From Thermosynechococcus sp. HN-54 (GTDB lineage Bacteria; Cyanobacteriota; Cyanobacteriia; Thermosynechococcales; Thermosynechococcaceae): DNA of 64,000 nt. Location: the NCBI RefSeq assembly GCF_023650955.1, contig NZ_CP098039.1, forward strand, positions 2,604,001 to 2,668,000, given 5' to 3'. Shown here one piece after another: positions 1 through 9,144 of the stretch (position 1 is its first letter; every line of letters begins with the position of its first letter). Both the position numbers and the translations under genes were made by a program. Under the pieces are notes generated by a model. It did no database searches. It was not told the origin of the DNA and worked only from the letters and a program-made list of their open reading frames with translations.

Positions 1-100
1 TTGGATAAGTTTGACTTAAGGCTGAATAAACTGCCTCAAGAATAAATTGTTCTTGATTATAAGTGGGAATCAAGATGGAAACTTTAGGCAAATTGTCCAT
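1..100 (-). CDS. Glycosyltransferase family 2, N-terminal fragment (gene runs off the window)
   Basis: The reverse strand has an ATG at 98-100 and stays open to the window edge. It reads MDNLPKVSILIPTYNQEQ followed by a helix-like stretch ending SQTYP. The pattern VSILIPTYNQ..F..EAV.SAL.QTYP is the classic first strand and nucleotide-sugar loop of GT-A family 2 glycosyltransferases. Only about 33 residues are visible, so the acceptor and the catalytic Asp motif cannot be judged. An AGGG stretch lies just upstream of the start. The gene is transcribed away from the IS. It may belong to a surface-polysaccharide locus beyond the edge; nothing here ties it to the cluster at 4.9-13.9 kb. Confidence 0.8.
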   Translation of the reverse strand, partial: MDNLPKVSILIPTYNQEQFILEAVYSALSQTYP

Positions 101-212
101 TCGCACCCTTGACTATTAGGAAGGGAATCAGCAGTCATACCGGGAAACGACGAAAGTCTCATGATGAATGACGATAAGCTTCCCTTTGTTTCGTTATTTC
201 TCTATTATTTCT

Positions 213-251
213 CTATATTTGCTCCTGTAGTTTTCTTAAGTGCTCTAACAC
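213..251 (-). pseudogene. Detached 3' end of the peroxiredoxin gene
   Basis: If the IS (261-1349) and one copy of the 9-bp duplication are removed, the peroxiredoxin frame continues after ...IHSQE into VLEHLRKLQEQI and a TAG stop at 213-215. These 39 bases are therefore the original last 12 codons plus stop, now cut off from the rest of the gene. The AT-rich stretch from 101 to 212 holds no other gene that I can see. Confidence 0.85.
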
Positions 252-260
252 CTCTTGACT
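252..260. repeat. Target-site duplication, left copy (IS copy 1)
   Basis: CTCTTGACT immediately precedes the IS end at 261 and is repeated at 1350-1358 directly after the other end. A matched 9-bp duplication marks a simple, unrearranged insertion. Confidence 0.95.
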
Positions 261-1349
261 CAGAAGTGTTGAATTCTGCAACAAAACTTAACATCCTAAG
301 TGACAAGTAGCTCTGGCTGCCAATCAAAGCTCCAATGCACTATCGAGCAGCGGCGACTCAGTTCCAGTTGCAAATATCGCAATTTGTCTAATAGCTTCCT
401 GCCAAAGTATTCAGGTATCTCCATTAGCTCTAAAATTAAGTACCCAATCAAAACCATATAAATCTGATTTATCACCCCATTCAAACTCTTCGTAATCAGC
501 TTGTCTAATGATAAATGCATCTTTAGAAACTTCCATAAGTTCTCAATCCCCCACCGATGCCGATACAGCTCACTCACTTCCTCATCACTTAGATGCATTA
601 GATTCGTCGCAATACGAAACTCTGTTCCATGCTCATCAAAAAATTGAACCACTCGGTATCTCTCATGATTGAGCTTCATTCTCATGTTATTCTTGATACG
701 CACAACAAATAAACACTTCCTCTCACTCAGCCGCTCTAAAAATCTCCAACTCGCAAACCCTCTATCCATGATGGCAACGGCATTCTCAGGGATCATTTCT
801 AAAATCTCGTCTTGAAAGCTTAGGTCATGTCTCTCCCCAAAAGAGACTACTGCCTTACCCAGGATGTTCTCTGTTAAATCAAATCCTGTAATTAACTTCA
901 CTTGATGGTATTTGTAGAACCAAAAGAGCTTACTCGTCAGGGTAATGACGGTTGAATCAATAGGAAACAGCATCAGACTTGAACAACGATGTCTCTTGCG
1001 AGCTTGAGACATGAGATGAGTGTAAATCCTCTCAAATAAGGTGGTTGTTCGAGTTTTGTTCGCCTTGGAAAACGTGGACATATCCACTGTAATCCCCGAA
1101 TGATTCAAGCGATAAAATAAGGCTCTCATGCTGGTTAATCCTTGGTCGAGAATGTAGGTCAACCAGATTTTGAAGAACAATTGAGAGTTGAGGACGGGGT
1201 AGTCGCAAGGGCTGAGCTGCTTGAGAATAGACTTGACAAGAACTGAAAAAGATGCCATAGTAAGCTGATTAATTTTTCTTCTTTTGAGGGAAGAATACGA
1301 CATTTCTTCCCTTTTTTCTAGCCTCTTAAACTATCTTTCAACACTTCTG
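261..1349 (-). mobile_element. IS4-family insertion sequence, copy 1 (1089 bp)
   Basis: The element is bounded by the perfect 13-bp terminal inverted repeat CAGAAGTGTTGAA and flanked by 9-bp direct repeats. It carries one transposase gene on the reverse strand. It matches the element at 52631-53719 in length, both ends and the complete transposase translation. It sits in the 3' end of a peroxiredoxin gene. The identity of the two copies and the intact duplication point to recent transposition. Confidence 0.95.
296..1303 (-). CDS. IS4-family DDE transposase, copy 1
   Basis: This 335-residue transposase cuts and joins the element's ends. The catalytic triad is visible as PIDST (first Asp, near residue 117), MDRGFASW (second Asp, near 180) and the glutamate in YRHRWGIENLWKFLK. 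The last segment fits the IS4-family YREK spacing exactly, Y-(2)-R-(3)-E-(6)-K. The frame is full-length and uninterrupted and fills nearly all of the 1089-bp element, so this copy is probably still competent. The protein is identical to the copy encoded at 52677-53684. Confidence 0.95.
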   Translation of the reverse strand: MSYSSLKRRKINQLTMASFSVLVKSILKQLSPCDYPVLNSQLFFKIWLTYILDQGLTSMRALFYRLNHSGITVDMSTFSKANKTRTTTLFERIYTHLMSQARKRHRCSSLMLFPIDSTVITLTSKLFWFYKYHQVKLITGFDLTENILGKAVVSFGERHDLSFQDEILEMIPENAVAIMDRGFASWRFLERLSERKCLFVVRIKNNMRMKLNHERYRVVQFFDEHGTEFRIATNLMHLSDEEVSELYRHRWGIENLWKFLKMHLSLDKLITKSLNGVINQIYMVLIGYLILELMEIPEYFGRKLLDKLRYLQLELSRRCSIVHWSFDWQPELLVT

Positions 1350-1850
1350 CTCTTGACTATGAATCGCGGGATTCACTTTGACAAACCGCTCTCGTAATAT
1401 CCCCTCAGGATCGATGATAAAGCTGTGGCGCAGTGAGACAAACCCCAACCAAGAGCCATAGGCCTTGCTCACTCGGCCATCGAGGTCAGACAGTAATGGA
1501 AATGTCAGGCCTTCACTGTCACAGAAATCTTCATGGGAATCCACAGAGTCGGCACTGACGCCAATCACTTCAGCATTGTGAGCATGGAACTGCTCAATAT
1601 CCCGCTGAAAGCGTTGGGCTTCGAGGGTACAGCCAGAGGTAAAGTCCTTGGGGTAAAAGTACAGCACCACCCACTTGCCGCGATAATCCTTGAGGGAAAT
1701 GGGCTGACCATCCACGCTGCTGGGGAGGGAAAAGTCGGGTGCTGGGGCATTGAGGGGCGGCAATTCACCTCCAAGCGCCCAACTGGGAGCTGATGAACCC
1801 AGAAACAGAATCAAACTCAAAAGGGCAACAAGTAGGGAGCGCAAGAACAT
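1338..1850 (-). CDS. Exported PrxQ/Bcp-like peroxiredoxin, 3' end replaced by IS sequence
   Basis: A thioredoxin-fold peroxidase that would reduce hydroperoxides. An N-terminal signal-like segment (LLVALLSLILFLGSSAPSWA) suggests export to the periplasm or thylakoid lumen. The peroxidatic cysteine lies in DFTSGCTLEA. The usual PrxQ resolving cysteine five residues later is absent (it reads CTLEAQ); another cysteine occurs in EDFCDSEG. The current frame ends ...IHSQE plus QKC and a stop read from the IS end. The ancestral gene was about 179 codons, so 12 native residues of the C-terminal helix are lost. The active site is intact, so activity may remain. It is divergent from the UPF0182 gene. 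Confidence 0.85.
   Translation of the reverse strand: MFLRSLLVALLSLILFLGSSAPSWALGGELPPLNAPAPDFSLPSSVDGQPISLKDYRGKWVVLYFYPKDFTSGCTLEAQRFQRDIEQFHAHNAEVIGVSADSVDSHEDFCDSEGLTFPLLSDLDGRVSKAYGSWLGFVSLRHSFIIDPEGILRERFVKVNPAIHSQEQKC
1350..1358. repeat. Target-site duplication, right copy (IS copy 1)
   Basis: CTCTTGACT, identical to 252-260, directly abuts the right end of the IS and lies inside the peroxiredoxin coding sequence. Confidence 0.95.
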
Positions 1851-1925
1851 GGCTAAATCGCTAAACTGGCCTTAGGAAAGCATCTAGCTGCACTGTACCG
1901 TAGTTTTAGCGCTTTTTCGAGGTTG

Positions 1926-4796
1926 ATGCCGTCGCTCTCCGTTGTACAGTTTATGCCCCGTTGGTTGCGCTGGCTCTCTGGCCTCGTGCTGGCGATCGCC
2001 CTTGGGGTGGGGCTGTGTCGCCTGATTGCCGAAAGCCTCTGGTTTGAACAACTGGGGTATCTAGCGGTCGTGTGGCAGCGCTGGAGTGTGCAAGCCCTCC
2101 TGTTTATCGTGATTACGGGTTTATCGGGACTATTTTATGGCTGGCAACAACACTGGCTGCGGCGTCAACGCACCGTGACCTTCGATCCCACCCTGACAGC
2201 ACAGAGTACCTATCGCGGACTAGGTCTATGGCGACTTTTGTTGTGTGCCAGCGGTCTCATTTGGCTACTCATCGTGGCAACTTATCACATTGGGGCGATC
2301 GCCCTGCAACTGTGGCAACAGCGCTCAGAAATTACGTTTAACAGCCCTCTGCTGCCACAATTGAGTGTTTGGCGGGTGGCGGAGTTATCACTGCAAATGG
2401 TGCAGAATCCTTGGCTACTGGTGCCGAGTTTGGCAGCATTGGTACTGGGGCTGTGGTTGCCCCTGGGCCTCTTTCAGGGAATAGGCATTCTTTTAAGCCT
2501 CGCCATGGGGGCGATCGCCAGCCTCAGTTGGTCAGTTGTCCTCAAGGGACTGTTTGCCGCCAGTGATCCTCATACCGAACCGCTATTTCACCATTCCATT
2601 AGCTTTTACCTCTTTGAAATCCCCCTGTGGGAACTGTTGCGCCTATGGTTGGTGAACCTCAGTGTTGTTGGCTTAGGGGGAACGGCCTTGGGCTATCTCC
2701 TTGCCAATGAAAGTCTCAGTCATGGCAAATTCCTCGGCTTTGTGCGATCGCAACGGCGACATTTGCAGGGCTTGAGTGCCTTTGTTTTTGCCACAGTGGC
2801 TTTGAGTTTTTGGCTAGAACGCTACAAACTCCTCTACTCCACAAATGGTGCTGCCTTTGGGGCAGGTTATACCGACATCACGGTGCGCCTACCCCTCTAT
2901 GGTTGGCTCTCAGCCTCCGCTTTAGGAGTGGCTTGTTTGCTTGCTTGGTCAGCCATGCGACGTGGTGGAGAACGACAGCGGCGGCTCGGCCCCATCGCCC
3001 CTGGACTGTTTGGTTTTACATTGGGCTATTTGATCTTGGTTGTTGTGGCAGACTGGCTCTTGCCAATGGCAGTTGAAGCAGCTATTGTTCAGCCTAATCA
3101 ACTGGAACGGGAACTTCCCTACATTCAACGCACCATTACCCATACCCGTGAAGGCTTTGACCTCGAAAAAATGCGGGTGGAACCCTTCCAGCCGGAAAAT
3201 AACCTTAATGCTGAGATCATTGCCGCCAATGCAGCCACCACTCGCAATATCCGCCTTTGGGACACGCGCCCCCTTCTGGAAACGAACCGCCAACTGCAAC
3301 AACTGCGCTCCTACTATCGGTTCCCATCCGCGTTTTTGGATCGCTACTATCTGAAACTGGATCCTGAGCAAGACCAATCAGAAATTCGCCAAGTCCTCAT
3401 TGCTGCCCGCGAAGTGGACTACAGTGCAGTTCAGCGGTTTGCCCGCAGTTGGATTAACGAGCACCTCGTGTTTACCCACGGTTATGGCTTCACGATGAGT
3501 CCTGTCAATACGGCTGAAGCCAATGGTTTGCCCAAATACTTCGTTCGCGATATTGGCGACACGGGTGAGCTACTGGTCAATCCCCCGCAAATCCGTGAGA
3601 GTATTCCCTTTTTCTACCCGCGAATTTACTACGGTGAACTGACCAATACCTATATCTTTGCCCCCTCCAATGTCCCCGAACTCGATTTTCCCCGTGGTGC
3701 TGAAAATGTCTATAACCACTATGATGGTACGGGGGGGGTTCCCATTGCCAGTTGGTGGCGCCGCTTGGTCTATAGTGTTTATTTCGGTGACTGGCAATTG
3801 CTGCTGACCCCTAATTTGCGGCCAGACTCACGGGTACTTTTTCGGCGATTGATTCAAGATCGGGTGCGGGCGATCGCCCCTTTTTTACGTTTTGACAGTG
3901 AACCCTATCTTGTGGTGGCAGATCCGCGTTCTGAGCACGACATTGCAGCTAGTCCGAGCACTGCGGGGGTCAGCTATCTGTACTGGATCATTGATGCTTA
4001 TACTATCAGTCGCTCCTATCCCTATAGCGATCCGGGCGAGCACTCATTTAACTACATTCGCAACTCTGTGAAAGTGGTTGTGGATGCCTATAACGGCAAC
4101 GTCACCTTCTATGTGGTGGAACCCGACGATGTCATGATTCGCACATGGCAGCGGGTTTTTCCAACGCTCTTTCATCCTCTGAGTACCATGCCCCACCGCC
4201 TCTACCGCCACATTCGCTATCCCATAGACCTGATGCAAGTGCAGTCGGAGCAACTCCTGAAATACCACATGACAGATCCCGTGGTCTTTTACAACCGCGA
4301 AGACCTCTGGCAAATTCCCAAGGAGATTTATCGCCAAAAACCCCAAGCCGTTGCCCCCTACTACTTGATTACCAAACTGCCCATTGGCTACACCGAGGAG
4401 TTTATTCTTCTTGTCCCCTTTACACCGGTGAATCGTCCGAACCTGATTGGTTGGCTAGCGGCTCGCTCCGATGGTCAAAACTACGGCAAGCTCCTGCTCT
4501 ACCTCTTTCCCAAGCAAGAACTGGTCTTTGGCCCCGAACAAATGGAGGCGCGGATCAATCAAGATCCAGTGATTTCGCAACAAATCTCTCTCTGGAATCG
4601 CCAAGGGTCACGATCGGTTCAGGGCAATCTCCTCATTATCCCCATCGAGCGATCGCTCCTCTATGTCGAACCCATTTACCTTGAAGCCGATCAAAACCAG
4701 CTGCCTACGTTAGCGCGAGTCATTGTCATGGACAATCAGCGAATCGTCATGGCGCCCACCCTAGAGGAAGCCCTGCAACAACTCTTTCCCAAATAG
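1926..4796 (+). CDS. UPF0182 family large membrane protein
   Basis: A protein of about 956 residues with the layout of the UPF0182 (COG1615) family. Several strongly hydrophobic segments occupy roughly the first 380 residues. A large extracytoplasmic-looking C-terminal region follows, with family-typical stretches such as RDIGDTGELLVNPPQIRE, YVVEPDDVMIRTWQRVFP and KEIYRQKPQAVAPYYLI. Function is unknown for the family. The ATG at 1926 is chosen; a TTG at 1923 is directly adjacent and equivalent. It is transcribed divergently from the peroxiredoxin and followed by a 94-bp gap before asnB, in which I saw no clear terminator. Confidence 0.9.
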   Translation: MPSLSVVQFMPRWLRWLSGLVLAIALGVGLCRLIAESLWFEQLGYLAVVWQRWSVQALLFIVITGLSGLFYGWQQHWLRRQRTVTFDPTLTAQSTYRGLGLWRLLLCASGLIWLLIVATYHIGAIALQLWQQRSEITFNSPLLPQLSVWRVAELSLQMVQNPWLLVPSLAALVLGLWLPLGLFQGIGILLSLAMGAIASLSWSVVLKGLFAASDPHTEPLFHHSISFYLFEIPLWELLRLWLVNLSVVGLGGTALGYLLANESLSHGKFLGFVRSQRRHLQGLSAFVFATVALSFWLERYKLLYSTNGAAFGAGYTDITVRLPLYGWLSASALGVACLLAWSAMRRGGERQRRLGPIAPGLFGFTLGYLILVVVADWLLPMAVEAAIVQPNQLERELPYIQRTITHTREGFDLEKMRVEPFQPENNLNAEIIAANAATTRNIRLWDTRPLLETNRQLQQLRSYYRFPSAFLDRYYLKLDPEQDQSEIRQVLIAAREVDYSAVQRFARSWINEHLVFTHGYGFTMSPVNTAEANGLPKYFVRDIGDTGELLVNPPQIRESIPFFYPRIYYGELTNTYIFAPSNVPELDFPRGAENVYNHYDGTGGVPIASWWRRLVYSVYFGDWQLLLTPNLRPDSRVLFRRLIQDRVRAIAPFLRFDSEPYLVVADPRSEHDIAASPSTAGVSYLYWIIDAYTISRSYPYSDPGEHSFNYIRNSVKVVVDAYNGNVTFYVVEPDDVMIRTWQRVFPTLFHPLSTMPHRLYRHIRYPIDLMQVQSEQLLKYHMTDPVVFYNREDLWQIPKEIYRQKPQAVAPYYLITKLPIGYTEEFILLVPFTPVNRPNLIGWLAARSDGQNYGKLLLYLFPKQELVFGPEQMEARINQDPVISQQISLWNRQGSRSVQGNLLIIPIERSLLYVEPIYLEADQNQLPTLARVIVMDNQRIVMAPTLEEALQQLFPK

Positions 4797-4890
4797 TCGC
4801 AAATAGTGTCTTACGCCGCTACAGTCAATAACAATTTTCGGCAGCATTAGGTTATAAAGAACGCTAGTACACATTTGAAGACCATCGCTT

Positions 4891-6849
4891 ATGTGCGGCT
4901 TAGCCGGCTTCATCAATACGTCTTTTCTCCAAGATTGGCCAGCAGTCCTCCGTAAAATGATCACGACCCTTACCTATCGTGGCCCAGATGACGAAGGAAT
5001 ATGGGGGGATGAGGCTGCGGGCATTGCCCTAGGCCACCGTCGCCTAGCAATTCTTGATCTCTCGCCCGCTGGGCATCAGCCGATGCTTTCGGCGTGTGGT
5101 CGCTACGTTCTTGTCTTTAATGGTGAGATCTATAACCATCTCGAACTGCGTCAACAACTAACAGCTATTGGGGGAGCACCGTCTTGGCGGGGGCATTCCG
5201 ATACCGAGACGCTCCTAGCCGCCTTTGCCCATTGGGGTGTTGAAGAGACATTAAAACGTACGGTAGGAATGTTTGCCCTTGCCCTTTGGGATCGCAAGAC
5301 TCGTACATTAACCTTGGCAAGAGATCGCATAGGTGAAAAACCCCTTTACTATGGTTGGGTGAATGGAGCCTTGGTTTTTGCTTCAGAACTTAAAGCGATT
5401 CGAGCGTACCCTGAGTTTACAAACTCCATTAATCGCGATGCTCTAGCGCTTTATTTTCGCTACAGTTGGATTCCTGCTCCCTACAGTATCTATGAAAATA
5501 TTTGGAAGTTACCAGCAGGTACCTATCTCCAGTGGTCTGCTGAATCTCTCAGAGCCAACATTCAAGGGCGACCTCAAGCTTACTGGTCACTGCAAACCGT
5601 TATTGAAGAAGGACTAAGTCACCCCTTTCAGGGGACAGAAGCAGATGCCGCTACCGAATTAGAGTATCTTCTGCGGCAGAGTTTGCAAGGGCAACTATTG
5701 GCCGATGTTCCCTTAGGAGCTTTTCTATCGGGGGGATTAGATTCTTCAACCGTTGTAGCCTTAATGCAAAGCCTCTCTTCCCAGCCTGTTAAAACGTTTA
5801 CCATTGGCTTTTATGAAGATGCCTATAACGAAGCTCAATATGCCAAGGCGATCGCCCAACACTTGGGAACCAATCACACCGAATATTATCTAACGGGTCA
5901 AGAGGCGCGCGATGTAATTCCCAAACTCCCCCAGCTTTATGATGAACCCTTTGCTGATTCCTCTCAAATTCCTACCCATCTTGTGTCAGTGATCGCGCGC
6001 CGAGAGGTGACCGTTGCTCTTTCTGGAGATGGTGGTGATGAATTATTTGGGGGATACCACCGCTACTTTTTAGCACCCCTAATGTGGTGTCGCGTCCAAG
6101 GGATTCCTGAAAGTGGTCGTTGGCTCCTAAGAAATGTTCTGAATGTGCTTACGCCTACGCAATGGAATCAAGTGATGGGTGGCGTCAACCGCCTTTTACC
6201 TAGGCATTTACGGTACACAACGGTGGGTGACAGACTTGACAAACTGAGGAAACTCTTAACTGTAAACTCTCGTCAGCTTATGTACCTTTCCTTTTTATCC
6301 CAGTTCGATCCGCCCTCACGTTTAGTCATAGGCGCCAGTGAACCCACCTCATTAGCAACCTGTCCACCCGATGGACTCACAAAACTGCCCTTTGAGTCCT
6401 ATATGATGGCACTTGATCTTTTGACTTATCTTCCTGATGATATTCTTGTCAAGGTCGATCGCGCTGCCATGGGGGTTAGCCTTGAAACTCGTATTCCTTT
6501 TCTAGATCATCGAATTGTTGAGTTTGCTTGGACACTCCCACTTCAGATGAAAATCAGACAGGGGCAGGGTAAGCAAGTACTCCGTAAACTTTTGTATCGC
6601 TATGTCCCGCCACCTTTGATTGAGCGTCCTAAAATGGGATTTGGAATTCCCCTCTCTCAATGGCTACGCTCTGAACTACGCGACTGGGGATCAACTTTGT
6701 TAAATCCAACCCGTCTTAAGCAGGAGGGCTACCTGCAACCCAATCTAGTTTGGCAATACTGGCAAGAGCATCAAACAGGGAAACGCAATTGGGCAGGACA
6801 CCTATGGGAAATATTAATGTTTCAAGCGTGGTTAGAGCGCAGTTTCTAA
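4891..6849 (+). CDS. asnB: AsnB-like glutamine amidotransferase / asparagine synthetase in a polysaccharide cluster
   Basis: A 652-residue class II glutamine amidotransferase. It starts MCGLAGF, placing the nucleophile Cys2 at the mature N-terminus. The synthetase half carries the ATP pyrophosphatase P-loop LSGGLDSSTV and the later SGDGGDELFGGY motif. Family members make asparagine from aspartate. Longer AsnB-like proteins inside O-antigen or capsule clusters (WbpS type) are known or proposed to amidate sugar uronic acids. This gene is followed after 11 bp by a polysaccharide polymerase and then by uronic-acid nucleotide-sugar genes. I infer a sugar-amidating role, though plain asparagine synthesis cannot be excluded. 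Confidence 0.85.
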   Translation: MCGLAGFINTSFLQDWPAVLRKMITTLTYRGPDDEGIWGDEAAGIALGHRRLAILDLSPAGHQPMLSACGRYVLVFNGEIYNHLELRQQLTAIGGAPSWRGHSDTETLLAAFAHWGVEETLKRTVGMFALALWDRKTRTLTLARDRIGEKPLYYGWVNGALVFASELKAIRAYPEFTNSINRDALALYFRYSWIPAPYSIYENIWKLPAGTYLQWSAESLRANIQGRPQAYWSLQTVIEEGLSHPFQGTEADAATELEYLLRQSLQGQLLADVPLGAFLSGGLDSSTVVALMQSLSSQPVKTFTIGFYEDAYNEAQYAKAIAQHLGTNHTEYYLTGQEARDVIPKLPQLYDEPFADSSQIPTHLVSVIARREVTVALSGDGGDELFGGYHRYFLAPLMWCRVQGIPESGRWLLRNVLNVLTPTQWNQVMGGVNRLLPRHLRYTTVGDRLDKLRKLLTVNSRQLMYLSFLSQFDPPSRLVIGASEPTSLATCPPDGLTKLPFESYMMALDLLTYLPDDILVKVDRAAMGVSLETRIPFLDHRIVEFAWTLPLQMKIRQGQGKQVLRKLLYRYVPPPLIERPKMGFGIPLSQWLRSELRDWGSTLLNPTRLKQEGYLQPNLVWQYWQEHQTGKRNWAGHLWEILMFQAWLERSF

Positions 6850-6860
6850 GTATCTAGCCT

Positions 6861-7919
6861 ATGCTTCCCTATTTCTTGGTTTTCTTACTCACATTAACAC
6901 CATCGGTTATAGAAATGCCAAAGTGGTATTGGATATTTCTCTTTGGTATTTATGTTGCTTTTATTGGTCTGAGATTTGAAGTTGGTGGAGACTGGTTTCA
7001 GTATATAAATATACTAGAAGCTTCTAGATATGAGCCATGGATAGGCTTTGAAGCATTACTTGGTGACCCTGCATATCACTGGATTAATAAGATTGCTGCT
7101 GCTCTTAATCAAGAAATTTATTTTGTAAATTTATGTGTTGCAGTGATTTATACAAGCTGCTTATTTACTTTTTGTCAAAAACTGAAAAATCCTTACTTAG
7201 GTTTAACGGTTGCTTTCCCATACTTAACGACTGTTGTAGCAATGGGATATACTCGGCAAGCAGGAGCGATCGCTTTAGAGCTACTAGCACTAATGGCGTT
7301 AGAATCCAATAGAAAAATAAGTTCGACTCTATTTTTTATTTTGGCATTACTCTTTCATAAGACAGCAATATTTCTGATATTAGTGCCGATATTAGTGTCT
7401 TTATTTGACGCACTAAAAACAGGAAAAATAATTAATATCTTAGTTATATCATTATTATTACTGATAGCTCTAGCTGGTGCAATTGCTATTACTAACATCA
7501 GTGACAAATTTTTGGTTTACTATATCGGAGCAGGAATGTCATCTTCGGGCGCTTTAATTCGGCTAACTATGAATCTCTTGCCTGCAACTATTTTTCTGAT
7601 TGAATACTATACAGGGTGTAACTTCTTTAGAACTTCTTCAAAAGTTTATCTCGCTTTATCTTGGCTAGTGATTTTTTCTTTTGCACTCTTGTTGACAGGT
7701 TCTTCAACTGCTGCCGATCGCCTTGCGCTGTACCTAATACCTATTCAGATCTATGTTCTAGGAACTCTGCCCTACCTCTTTCTCACTCAAGGTCGAGAAA
7801 TATTTTATCGGTGGATGCTTTTAGTGCTTGGTTACAGTTTTTTAGTACTATGGGTATGGCTCCAATTTGCTGATCATGCTTTTGCGTGGTTACCCTATCG
7901 CATGTATCCTTTTATTTAA
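6861..7919 (+). CDS. EpsG/Wzy-like polysaccharide polymerase, integral membrane
   Basis: A protein of 352 residues, almost entirely hydrophobic, with about ten likely membrane helices. Landmarks typical of EpsG-family polymerases are visible: GLRFEVGGDWFQY (Arg and Asp in the first loop), GYTRQAGAIAL and LLFHKTAIFL. Such proteins link lipid-carried repeat units into long chains outside the cytoplasmic membrane. Base composition is clearly more AT-rich than neighbouring housekeeping genes, with many ATA and TTA codons, as is common for transferred polysaccharide genes. It lies 11 bp after asnB, and the next gene starts 1 bp after its stop. Confidence 0.8.
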   Translation: MLPYFLVFLLTLTPSVIEMPKWYWIFLFGIYVAFIGLRFEVGGDWFQYINILEASRYEPWIGFEALLGDPAYHWINKIAAALNQEIYFVNLCVAVIYTSCLFTFCQKLKNPYLGLTVAFPYLTTVVAMGYTRQAGAIALELLALMALESNRKISSTLFFILALLFHKTAIFLILVPILVSLFDALKTGKIINILVISLLLLIALAGAIAITNISDKFLVYYIGAGMSSSGALIRLTMNLLPATIFLIEYYTGCNFFRTSSKVYLALSWLVIFSFALLLTGSSTAADRLALYLIPIQIYVLGTLPYLFLTQGREIFYRWMLLVLGYSFLVLWVWLQFADHAFAWLPYRMYPFI

Positions 7920-7920
7920 G

Positions 7921-9075
7921 ATGGAAATTAAAGATCGCTATAGAACACCCAAGCTAAATGGATTGTCATTGATATTGATTTGCAATAATGCTCAGATGTT
8001 AATTAATTTCAGAAGAGATTTGATTTTAGAATTGATTTATACAGGTACCGAGGTTCATTGCTTGGCTCCAGATTATACAGAAGCAGAAATTTCAAAACTA
8101 AGTGAAATGGGTGCGATATGTCATCATTTTTACCTTGTTCGTAATGGTACTAACCCTTGGGAAGATATTAAATCTCTCTTCTCTATCATTGCAATAATGA
8201 AACAAATTAATGCCGATAGTCTCTTGGCTATTAGCTCGAAGCCAATTATTTGGGGACTACTAGCCTCGAAATTTGTTGATATGAAATTTCGCTCTGCCTT
8301 ATTCACGGGCTTAGGCTATGCATTTACTCCTGATCATCAATTTAAATCAAAAAAATTGAAGAATATTCTCGTTTTTTTGTACAAGATATGTTTACCTATT
8401 GCAGATAAAATTATCTTTCAAAATAAAGATGACTGTCATGAAATTACTCAAGCATGCAACCTAGCTCCTTGTAAAACCCTAATCATTAAAGGAACAGGTG
8501 TTAATCTTAAAGAATGGTCGTATTGCGAGCCTTTTTTTAGTCCACTAACATTTACTTTAGTTGCAAGATTACTCATTGAAAAGGGAGTATTAGAGTTTTT
8601 AGAGGCATCTAAATACTTAAAATCTCTGTATCCTCAAGTTAGATTTTGGTTAATTGGTGGATTGGATACCAATCCAGGGAGCTTATCTGAAGCACAAATT
8701 AAGGAATTTATCGAGCTTGGTATAGTTGAGTGGTTTGGCTTTGTTAACATCAAAGAGTATCTACCCAGTACTAGTGTGTTTGTCTTACCTTCCTACCGTG
8801 AGGGCGTTCCCCGCAGTACGCAAGAAGCAATGGCTATGGGTCGACCGGTGATTACTACAGACGCGCCAGGTTGCCGCGAAACCGTTATTGACGGCTATAA
8901 TGGTTATGTTATTCCCCCTCGGGATGTCAATGCTTTGATAACTGCGATGCAAAAGTTTATTGAACAGCCTAGCTTGATTCCTTCAATGGGATATCATAGC
9001 TATCAAATGGCTGTAGAGTTATTTGATGTCAAAAAAATCAATGCTCAATACCTCAAATTCTTTAGTTCATTTTAG
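7921..9075 (+). CDS. Glycosyltransferase family 4 (GT-B)
   Basis: A protein of about 384 residues. The N-terminal half looks like a GT4 acceptor domain (LINFRRDLILELIYTGTEVHCLAP). The C-terminal half has the donor-site signature EGVPRSTQEAMAMGRPVITT followed by PGCRETV, including the E-x7-E pattern of retaining GT4 enzymes. It should add one sugar to the lipid-linked repeat unit on the cytoplasmic face. I chose the ATG at 7921, one base after the EpsG-like stop; a TTG in the same frame at 7867 would overlap that gene. The sequence is AT-rich like its neighbours. Donor and acceptor are not predictable. Confidence 0.85.
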   Translation: MEIKDRYRTPKLNGLSLILICNNAQMLINFRRDLILELIYTGTEVHCLAPDYTEAEISKLSEMGAICHHFYLVRNGTNPWEDIKSLFSIIAIMKQINADSLLAISSKPIIWGLLASKFVDMKFRSALFTGLGYAFTPDHQFKSKKLKNILVFLYKICLPIADKIIFQNKDDCHEITQACNLAPCKTLIIKGTGVNLKEWSYCEPFFSPLTFTLVARLLIEKGVLEFLEASKYLKSLYPQVRFWLIGGLDTNPGSLSEAQIKEFIELGIVEWFGFVNIKEYLPSTSVFVLPSYREGVPRSTQEAMAMGRPVITTDAPGCRETVIDGYNGYVIPPRDVNALITAMQKFIEQPSLIPSMGYHSYQMAVELFDVKKINAQYLKFFSSF

Positions 9076-9144
9076 TCTTCTCAGAATATTGCAATTCTTT
9101 TCACAAAAGTGAAAGATGCCCAAAGTAGTGAAGGTGAGTGCATC

